Origin: Verrucomicrobiota bacterium
Lineage (GTDB): Bacteria > Verrucomicrobiota > Verrucomicrobiia > Limisphaerales > CAIMTB01
Assembly: GCA_963205105.1 (NCBI GenBank)
Contig: CAUJJW010000299.1
Location: forward strand, 1 to 51,184
DNA: 51,184 nucleotides
Reading direction: 5' to 3'
Below the pieces are notes generated by a model, which searched no databases, had not been told where the DNA came from, and was given only the letters and a program-made list of their open reading frames with translations. A program made the translations under genes and the position numbers. How positions within the stretch are numbered: the first letter of the stretch is position 1; every line of letters starts with the position of its first letter. Positions 46,001 through 51,184 of the stretch are shown in pieces.

Positions 46001-49000
46001 CGGCGCAACCAACCGGGTCACCCTCCAACTCACGCCGGCCGCCGACCTGCCTCTCGGTGAATACACCGGAGCCCTGATCCTGCAGGCGGGTGCTTTGCAG
46101 GTTCCCGTTCCCTTTCGGTTCCGATCCCTTGCCGAAGCCCATGGCGCCCTCCGCGTCACGGCCGAAGACGAGTACACCTACTACGCCGAAGGCTCGCCCC
46201 ACGTCACCAACGCCCTGGTCACCGTGCGCGATGCCGTGTCCGGCGACGTCCTCGCGGAAGGCACCACCGATGGCAACGGCGTGGTGCTGTTCCAGGACAT
46301 CCTGGAGGGCTACTACGACGTCGAAGTCCGGGCCGATCAGCATATCAGCTACCGGAACACGGTGCTGGTCCGCGCGGGCATCACCGAGGAGACCCGTGCC
46401 TTCCTCTCCCGGGAAACGGTGCGCTACCTTTGGACCGTGGAGCCGACGGAAATCGAGGACCGCACCCGAATCTCCATCGAAACGGTCTTTGAAACGTTTG
46501 TCCCAATACCGGTCGTCACCATTGAACCCAACGTCATCGACCTGGCCGACATCACCGCCGATGTCACGCAGGTGGACATGCGCATCTCCAACCACGGGTT
46601 GATCGCCGCCAATGAACTGCGACTCGGCTTCAGTGCCCATCCCGAATGGGACATTCAACCACTGGTGTCCGACCTGGGAGCCCTTCCCGCCCGTTCGTCG
46701 ATCGTCATTCCCGTCACCATCCGCCGGCTCCAGGCTCCGGCCGTCGCCACCCACGGTCGGCGACCCGGCCTCCAACCGCATGCTGGCGGTCCATGCGGCA
46801 TCAATGGCGGCGCCGTGTGGACCCTGATCTGCGGCACGAAACAGAGCTACTCCACCCCGGTTCATGTGCTGAATGTGGGAGGCGACTGTAGCAGCGGCGG
46901 CGGGTCGTGGGGTGGTACGGGATCGGTCGGCGGGCCCTTCGTCAACGCCCCCTACTTCCCTATCAAGATCGACTGCAACACCAACCAACCTCCCTGCAAA
47001 CCGCTCAACCTGCCCGAGGTGAATCTGTCCGCCCTGCTCAAGCCGCTCGCCAAGGCCTTCGATGGCTTGGCGAACTTCTATCTCGAGCGAAACATCTGGA
47101 CCCGGGTCCTCGGTTTGTCGGTCGAGACCGAGCCCGAGGCAAAGGGCAAAATCAGCATCTGCTGCACCAATGACGTTCCTGTGGAGGAAATCACCGCCAC
47201 CCTTGGAGGCAAGGTGGCGCTTAAGGTCGGCGAATCCTACAAGACCAAGATCAGCGAGTCCTTCCCGGGGTTCCAATTGGCGAACAACCTGAGCGGCCAG
47301 CTCGAGCTCAATGGCGATCTCACCTTCGGCGTCCAGGCCGAGCCGTCGTTCAAGGTGTCCGGTACGTACAAGGCGGGTTGCGGTCGCGACAAGCCCGAGG
47401 TCTCCGTCACCATCACCGGCGGCGTCGCCATCCAGGGCGGGGCCTTCGGCAAGGCCAAGGCCAGCCTCAAAGCCCTCAATGCCCCCATCAAGTTCGACGA
47501 ATCCTTCGTCAACGGTGGCATCAAGGGATCGCTCGAGTTTTCCTGGACCTACAACAGCGAGGGCGAATCCAAGTTTTGCTACAAAACCGAGGGCTTGTAC
47601 GTCCAGGCCAACGCCAAGCTCTTCGGGCTCGAGGTGGATATGTTCTACCCGACCAACAAGCACTTCCTCATCCCCTCCGCAGAGATCTGCGATCCCCCCG
47701 CCGCCCTGCTCGCCACCCTCGGCCTCGATCAACTCATGGAGGAAACACGCCAGCGCGTCCAAGCCGCCGTTCGCGACGCCTCCCCCCCACGGGTCGCCCT
47801 CCACCAACCCGCCGCGTCCGACGAAGGCGGCGGTGTCTGCGCCCAGGTGCGCCTCAAACTCGATCAGGATCTGATCCTCACCCGGAATGCCTTTCAGGCC
47901 ACGCTGGAGATCGAGAATGGCGACCCCGCCTCCCCCATCGAGGATCTCTCGGTGCAGATCGGCGTCCTCAGCGCCACCGGCCGCGGCGCCGAGGATCGGT
48001 TCGAGATCCGTACCAACCGCCTGGACGCCATCTCCCACGTGGACGGCACCGGCACGCTCCTGCCCTCCACCCGGGGCACCGTCTCCTGGGTGCTCGTCCC
48101 ACTGTCCGACGCCGCACCGGACGAACCCGTGGTGTATCAGGTGAGCGGCCTCCTCAGTTATCGGCAGGCCGGCCGAACGCTCCGAATCCCGCTGGCCTCC
48201 GTTCCCATCACCGTCCAACCCGACCCGCGGCTTCACGTCCGCTACTTCCATCAGCGGGACGTGTTCAGCGACGATCCCTTCACCTCCATCGTCGAACCCA
48301 GCGTGCCGTACTCCCTGGCCGTCATGATTCAAAACTCCGGCAAGGGCACCGCGCGCAACGTGCAGATCGCCTCCGCCCAACCGCGCATCGTGGAGAACGA
48401 GAAAGGACTGCTCATCGACTTCAAAATCCTCGGCACGGAAGTGGCCGGCCGTCAGGCCACCCCATCGCTCACCGCCGCCTTTGGAGAGATTGCTCCCGGT
48501 GAGATCAGCATCGGCCGCTGGCTGCTGACCTCCACCTTGCAAGGGCTCTTCGTGGATTATCAGGCCAGCATCGAACATCAGGCGGGCGACCAGGAACGAA
48601 AACGTTCCCTGGTCGATGAGGTCAGCATTCACGAGATGATCCACCTCGTGCAGGCGCAGGCGTCGTGGGAGGACGGCAAGCCCGACTTCCTCGTGAACGA
48701 TGTTCCCGATGCCGACGATCTCCCCGACTTCCTGTACCTCAGCAACGGAACCACCGAACGGGTCGACGTGCGACGCGAGGCGTCGGTCACGGGAACGCTG
48801 GACGCCAACACCACCTCCGTCTCGCTGTCCATGGGTGCTTCCACCGGCTGGACCTACCTCCGTATCCCCGACCCGGGTCGTGGCGCCTTCCAATTGCTCC
48901 GCGTCACCCGTTCCGACGGCCAGGTCATCGCCGCCGGCACCAACGTCTGGACCACCGATCGAACCTTCGTCGGCAATGGCCGCAAGCCGCGCCGGGAGCA

Positions 49001-50795
49001 TCTCCTGCACCTGCTCGATCACGGCGGTCCAGGCCTCTACACCCTCGTCTACAGTCCTCTCGCGCCCACCGAATCGGAGCCGCCTTCCAGCCGCGTCGAT
49101 CCCCTGCCCGCCAATAGCTTTGCTCTCATTCCGGTGAATTGGACCGGTTCGGATAATCCCGGCGGAAGCGGCCTCGCCGCCTTCGACATCTTCGTCTCGA
49201 TCAACGGCGGCCCCTTCGAATCCTGGCTCCAACAAACCCCTCAAAACGGCGCCATCTACCATGGCGTGCTGGGCAATCGCTACGCGTTCTACAGCGTCGC
49301 CACCGACAACCTCGGCAACCGCGAACCCACCCCCAGCACCGCGGAAACCGAAACCACGGTCACCCGCGAAAACCACCCACCCACCCTCGCCGCCATTCCC
49401 GATCAACAGCTCAACCAGGGGGATGTCCTCATCGTGGAACCCGTGGCCGCGGATCCCGACGACGATCTCCTCACCTGGAGCTTCGTCGGCAGCCCTCCCG
49501 TCGGTGCCCAAATCCATCCGCGGACCGGTCTCATCACCTGGGTCACCGGCGAGGGCTTGGTCCCGGGGACCACCTCGCTGACCGTGCAAGTGCTCGACAC
49601 TGGGCTTCCCCGGCTGGGAACCACTCGGACGTTTCGGGTCCGCATCGACGACCGCAACGCCCCGCCCACCCTCGCGCCCCTCGGCGACCGCGTGATCGAC
49701 GAAGGTCGGGTGTTGGAACTGGTCGCGTTGGCGACCGATTCGGACATTCCGCGTCAGCGCCTGACCTTCCGGTTCGAGGGACCCGTCCCAACGGGTGCGA
49801 CGCTTCATCCCGAGACGGGTGTCCTCTCATGGCGCCCGAACGAGGCTCAGGGCGGAACCACCAACCGGATCTCGATCGTCGTGACCGACGACGGAGAACC
49901 GCCGCTCCGCGCCACGCAAACGTTCCAGGTCATCGTGCGGGATACCCGCAGCGATTTCGTGCTGCAGATCGGCAGCACGAATGTCCCCTCCGGCGCCACC
50001 CGCTCGGTGCCCATCAGCCTTCGCTCCCAAGCCAGCCTGACCAACCTCTCCTTCGTACTGGAATTGCCCGGTGGTCGACTGAGCCAATTGGCGGTTGAAC
50101 CTCTGGTGCCTGAACTGGCCTCGGCGTCGGCCTCTCCCGCAGGGGATCAGCGGGTTCGCATTCAATTGTCCGCGGCGCCCGGCCAGGTGTTGCCCGGAGG
50201 CACCGATCTCGCGCGACTGCGCTTTTCCGCGGACCGCCTGCCCGGCTCGGCTGTCCTGCCGCTCCGGTTGCTCGACGTCGCCGCCGTGGGCAGCGGCGGG
50301 GAGATCCTGCGCAACTCCACAGCAATCGATGGAAAGGTGTTCCTCGTCGAAACCGAACCCCTGCTCGACGCGCGTTGGGCCGTCAACGGCCAACGACAAG
50401 TTGAAGTCTACGGACTTCCCGGGCGCGCCTACGAACTGCAATTCAAGACCAACCTGCTGGTGAGCCCGTTCTGGGTCCCGGTATCCACTGCGGTGGTGGA
50501 AGGAGAGGGACCTGCGCGAATCCTGTTCGACATCGACTCGCCTACCCTCTTCCTGCGTGCCCTCGAACGCGACCCGGCCGCGCCCACCTTGCGTCTCCTG
50601 GGCCCGGACAATGGAAACTGGAGCCTGCACTTGGAGGGAAGGGTCGGCAGGACGTATCGAGTGGAGTCGGAGACCAACCTGACCGGCAACGCCTGGCGGG
50701 AGCTTGGGCGGGTCACCCTGACCCAGCCCGCTCACCGCTTCGACCTCGCCCCTCGTCGCACCGGACACCAATTCTTCCGCGCCATCGCCGAGTAA
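40005..50795 (+). CDS. giant exported mosaic protein (3596 residues): PPC-like, Ig, CARDB, Calx-beta, cadherin-like and cohesin-like modules
   Basis: Start at the ATG at 40005; a TTG 27 codons upstream is the longer alternative. Signal peptide to about residue 51 (LLLSLSGKAGA). Residues 57-646: five 118-residue PPC-like repeats, each with three Cys (C-D-P-x-L-x-W-K-C and PGCGN). About 647-725: Ig-like. About 729-926: PA14-like. About 927-1085: beta-rich, opening TFEEVPVGTVLSNQFASQG. CARDB-like modules lie at 1086-1202 and 1619-1735, with about four Calx-beta-like modules between. About 2046-2140 resembles a carboxypeptidase-regulatory domain; 2330-2565 is Cys-containing and beta-rich; 3122-3316 has two cadherin-like/He_PIG repeats; 3317-3450 is cohesin-like. 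Two short tail repeats end the protein (RAYELQFKTNLLVSPFWVPV; RTYRVESETNLTGNAWRELG). No catalytic motif is seen, so an adhesive or structural surface role is inferred. Confidence 0.88.
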   Translation: MTPPFVVSCPQLASRDAAPCWKTGPRRKLLLSGVARGILWLLLSLSGKAGAQSIERFELTVGQVVTNGVPGTGAGNIETPGSSDVFTFNATAGQSVYFDALTGISCDPRLRWKCQGPTNQVLFDQWFAATPGCGNGDPGAVTFEAPGIYTLTISGFTDATGTTYAFQVVPVVPQSFALTLGQLVTQGAPDPGAGNIETPGASDVFTFNATAGQSVFFDALTGNPCDPRLRWKCVGPTNQVLFDRALTASPGCGNGDPGTITLPATGTYTLTVSGINDATDLYTFQVVPVVPQAFTLPLGQTVTESVPGPGAGNIETPGASDVFTFNATAGESAYFDALTGFPCDPNLVWKCVGPTNQVLFERAFAASPGCGNGDPGAITFPVSGRYTVTVSGIQDATGLYAFQVVPILSQVFILTPGQVVTNGVPGPGAGSIETPGASDVFNFNATAGQTVYFDALTGFPCDPRLRWKCVGPTNQVLFDQALTASAGCGNGDPGNFRLPISGTYTLTVSGINDATGTYAFNVVPALTQSFTVIRDQIVTNGIPGPGAGMIETAGAIDTYFFSAKAGQTVYFDALTGFPCDPRLRWKCVGPTNQVLFDQWFVATPGCGNNDPGNQTFAEAGLYSILVYGGLDGTGTYSFQLIEPAPVITQQPADQDVVAGRTAEFHAAALSESPIRHQWQFNGADLRGETNATLTLPQVATTQSGTYTVRLENTAGAVFSRPATLTVSAWIPQTVASRTNLPAVHGNGVTIDLFNGIGGGVVPTPETIVGRVPDGTTLSPLIDFPSPGSVVNVGTRFDAFFAATATPPDQVRGLNAGNFVLQSRFYLRVSQDLDREPATPEIEIALGVGSDDGFHLTIGTNVLGQAGDRGFSYSWMPLTFEVEGLYPVTLLFAANATGQSGLEFAWNTATSNGDTIVPQEALYLSPNIGDRLVTFEEVPVGTVLSNQFASQGVLFRTLGGQPQVTDTTPDRLVPVSPRQVFADPSTNPTARTEVELRFVAPGTSTPAVTDFVSFFVLDAEQIGATVTAFDSAGSVLFTNAYHGGGASQEAVSIAAPRIARVLITLGQGADTAGLDNLSFTTPASGADLIAGPVSAPILAAPSTPIPIVWSVTNAGITQAQGPWTEQVFVIPNAPGGGNQVLAEFRVDGILLPGDSLVRTQTVVFTPNGPAGLFQFGVRLDSDNDLPELNERNNIAAATDTIDVPPTLTLELAARETTEGAPPTRGVVIRNGDRNSPLSITLTNSNTNALSHAATVVIPIGQHSAEFDLRPPLDGVVDGVQFATVTASAEGFVGASETILIEDADIPRLALELTNVAVREGAVAQAVIHREIATADPLTVFFSASLPDFLEVPASVTIPAQAASVSVQLLALENSDIGRPRIASIVAYAVRHQDSPPVTLTITDNDLPGLSFTLADSEVNESDGPQATVATVTRVPAGPTVLVLEVQSSQPQLIRVPATVQLPAGQTSVTFPIAVVDDTTTNSVRAVDVTVYPIDPTTQERLAPGTTAQLGVTDDEGPTLRVTLARRLVAEGLNPATSGSITRTGNLTSSVAVTLRSSDPGEAEVPATVTFAAGQSKAEFEVRSLDDGVRDANQVVRITASAPGYTSASEVLVVSELELPDLLVQNLSVPSTGETEAPVNVSFRIANQGLAPANTNVVTRVFLSSDPAVGDDTLLGQLDFTGTLPPEQAFEQTLQVRLPVTAGDYWLVVVTDAEDRVQESLEDNNVTVGSAPVRVREAYTVTVSGTPSPSLVGAPVLLRGKAVRAGSTVAAPHVPVHVHVVVRESRRVLLGLTDADGNFSVTFQPLPNEAGRYEVAAAHPGAGNPSVQDRFAILGFRAVPPAEPVALVEQVAKLVEIRLENLGDVPLTGLQAQIISTPTDVSAAVSIVGDGSLGPWGEASLSVALTAGNGSPPQGRIQIRVTSAEGAVADVAWPVERLSQQPRLLVTPVELVAGMKRGGQAVVELSIVNGGGSPSGPISVLTPDLPWLHVATTTPLASLASGATNRVTLQLTPAADLPLGEYTGALILQAGALQVPVPFRFRSLAEAHGALRVTAEDEYTYYAEGSPHVTNALVTVRDAVSGDVLAEGTTDGNGVVLFQDILEGYYDVEVRADQHISYRNTVLVRAGITEETRAFLSRETVRYLWTVEPTEIEDRTRISIETVFETFVPIPVVTIEPNVIDLADITADVTQVDMRISNHGLIAANELRLGFSAHPEWDIQPLVSDLGALPARSSIVIPVTIRRLQAPAVATHGRRPGLQPHAGGPCGINGGAVWTLICGTKQSYSTPVHVLNVGGDCSSGGGSWGGTGSVGGPFVNAPYFPIKIDCNTNQPPCKPLNLPEVNLSALLKPLAKAFDGLANFYLERNIWTRVLGLSVETEPEAKGKISICCTNDVPVEEITATLGGKVALKVGESYKTKISESFPGFQLANNLSGQLELNGDLTFGVQAEPSFKVSGTYKAGCGRDKPEVSVTITGGVAIQGGAFGKAKASLKALNAPIKFDESFVNGGIKGSLEFSWTYNSEGESKFCYKTEGLYVQANAKLFGLEVDMFYPTNKHFLIPSAEICDPPAALLATLGLDQLMEETRQRVQAAVRDASPPRVALHQPAASDEGGGVCAQVRLKLDQDLILTRNAFQATLEIENGDPASPIEDLSVQIGVLSATGRGAEDRFEIRTNRLDAISHVDGTGTLLPSTRGTVSWVLVPLSDAAPDEPVVYQVSGLLSYRQAGRTLRIPLASVPITVQPDPRLHVRYFHQRDVFSDDPFTSIVEPSVPYSLAVMIQNSGKGTARNVQIASAQPRIVENEKGLLIDFKILGTEVAGRQATPSLTAAFGEIAPGEISIGRWLLTSTLQGLFVDYQASIEHQAGDQERKRSLVDEVSIHEMIHLVQAQASWEDGKPDFLVNDVPDADDLPDFLYLSNGTTERVDVRREASVTGTLDANTTSVSLSMGASTGWTYLRIPDPGRGAFQLLRVTRSDGQVIAAGTNVWTTDRTFVGNGRKPRREHLLHLLDHGGPGLYTLVYSPLAPTESEPPSSRVDPLPANSFALIPVNWTGSDNPGGSGLAAFDIFVSINGGPFESWLQQTPQNGAIYHGVLGNRYAFYSVATDNLGNREPTPSTAETETTVTRENHPPTLAAIPDQQLNQGDVLIVEPVAADPDDDLLTWSFVGSPPVGAQIHPRTGLITWVTGEGLVPGTTSLTVQVLDTGLPRLGTTRTFRVRIDDRNAPPTLAPLGDRVIDEGRVLELVALATDSDIPRQRLTFRFEGPVPTGATLHPETGVLSWRPNEAQGGTTNRISIVVTDDGEPPLRATQTFQVIVRDTRSDFVLQIGSTNVPSGATRSVPISLRSQASLTNLSFVLELPGGRLSQLAVEPLVPELASASASPAGDQRVRIQLSAAPGQVLPGGTDLARLRFSADRLPGSAVLPLRLLDVAAVGSGGEILRNSTAIDGKVFLVETEPLLDARWAVNGQRQVEVYGLPGRAYELQFKTNLLVSPFWVPVSTAVVEGEGPARILFDIDSPTLFLRALERDPAAPTLRLLGPDNGNWSLHLEGRVGRTYRVESETNLTGNAWRELGRVTLTQPAHRFDLAPRRTGHQFFRAIAE
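40173..41943 (+). repeat. five tandem in-gene repeats of 354-357 bases
   Basis: Units begin at 40173, 40530, 40884, 41238 and 41592; spacing is 357 then 354 three times. Units 4 and 5 share a perfectly identical 74-base block (41355-41428 and 41709-41782), and the segment encoding FDALTG-x-x-CDP-x-L-x-WKC is strongly conserved at DNA level in all, pointing to recent duplication or ongoing gene conversion. Confidence 0.93.
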
Positions 50796-50822
50796 ACGCC
50801 GAGGAGGTTCAAGGCTCCGCGC

Positions 50823-50900
50823 GAACCGGTCGTCCGTAGCGGCGGGCGTCCCGCCTGCCGTCGAGGGGGCGTCTCGCCCCCCGGAATCCCCGGTTCAAGG
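50823..50900. repeat. hairpin element family A, copy 4
   Basis: GCGAACCGGTCGTCCGTAGC opens the element, followed by the perfect hairpin GGCGGG-CGT-CCCGCC, the linker TGCCGTCGAG, the second hairpin and the right end CCCCGGTTCAAGG. The outer inverted repeat pairs GAACCGG with CCGGTTC. It follows the stop of the giant gene by about 28 bases and may form the 3' end structure of its transcript. Confidence 0.85.
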
Positions 50901-50941
50901 CCCGTGAGCGGTTCATTTTTGAACAGGCAGCTTCCCATGGA

Positions 50942-51075
50942 AGCCATCGCGAGAGTTGAAACGGGCTCCCTCACCCCAACCCTCTCCCTCCGGGAGAGGG
51001 TGTCGCGTCCTGCCCTCGGCAACATGCCTGAACCCCGTCCTTCCGAGCCGTCGCGACTCGCTCCAGCCGACCCCC
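50942..51075 (+). repeat. family B long repeat, copy 2
   Basis: Matches the reverse complement of 35717-35852 over about 130 bases with small gaps: GTTGAAACGGGCTCCCTCAC, the hairpin CCCTCTCCC-TCC-GGGAGAGGG at 50980-51000, GTGTCGCG, and CCGAGCCGTCGCGACTCGCT further right. A further weak variant (CTCCCCCTCCGGGAGTGGG) follows at about 51112-51130. Nothing else is seen between 50796 and the window end. Confidence 0.8.
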
Positions 51076-51184
51076 GGCCTAGCCCTCCTAACCCCGCGGT
51101 GAATCTTCTCCCTCCCCCTCCGGGAGTGGGTTGGGGTTCGGCCCGCCCGCTCCACTCCTCGCGCCTCGGTTCATGGTCGCAATG

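Noticed and set aside
44817..49808. A 1663-codon open frame on the minus strand under the giant gene
   Set aside because: It is fully antisense to well-defined protein modules, its product is Gly/Asp/Val/His-rich without recognisable domains, and such frames are expected opposite a long GC-rich gene with G/C-biased third positions.

Overview
The window is 51 kb of GC-rich bacterial DNA that I read as a member of the Verrucomicrobiota (probably the Pedosphaeraceae/Limisphaerales side). This is an inference from style: very GC-rich third codon positions, few Shine-Dalgarno sites, a giant secreted mosaic protein ending in two copies of a Y-x-x-x-x-x-T-N-L ... F-x-R-A type tail common in that phylum, a flotillin plus giant AAA ATPase pair, expanded secreted amidases, and hairpin-rich dispersed repeats. 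No rRNA, tRNA, CRISPR array, transposase, integrase or phage gene was seen.

Layout. 1-326: 5' part of an ECF sigma factor gene, cut by the window edge. 572-973: small membrane zinc-ribbon protein. 984-4435 (minus): succinyl-CoA synthetase sucD and sucC, then citrate synthase, a TCA-cycle block. 4595-5656: secreted N-acetylmuramoyl-L-alanine amidase, overlapping tail-to-tail a secreted jelly-roll-like protein (5593-6597), followed by a LapA-like membrane protein. 6964-7521: PduO-type cobalamin adenosyltransferase. 7559-12382 (minus): hisC, a P-loop/DRTGG protein, a phosphotransacetylase catalytic domain (together a split long-form Pta) and an HtrA/DegP protease. 12705-13439: protein-isoaspartate methyltransferase. 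13436-16753 (minus): two sensor histidine kinases of different classes. 17153-19670: pdxH and uvrC (the latter with an unusual proline-rich insert).

19667-28364 (minus) is a tight three-gene operon: a flotillin/SPFH coiled-coil membrane protein, a 1888-residue AAA ATPase and a 282-residue helical, proline-tailed protein. It is one of two candidates for a little-described system. The second is 28597-39488: six consecutive, co-directional, exported amidase-signature (Ser-cisSer-Lys) hydrolases, all with an intact catalytic triad, one fused to a lipocalin-like domain, and with a good intrinsic terminator at the end of the array. Divergent from it, 40005-50795 encodes a 3596-residue exported mosaic protein (five Cys-containing PPC-like repeats, Ig, CARDB, Calx-beta, carboxypeptidase-regulatory, cadherin-like and cohesin-like modules).

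Intergenic spaces carry at least three families of dispersed palindromic repeats, including an approximately 80-bp element with 10-bp terminal inverted repeats and two internal hairpins, present in four or five copies. Coordinates of genes follow reading frames; starts were chosen by conserved N-termini, signal peptides and neighbour spacing, because ribosome-binding sites are weak.
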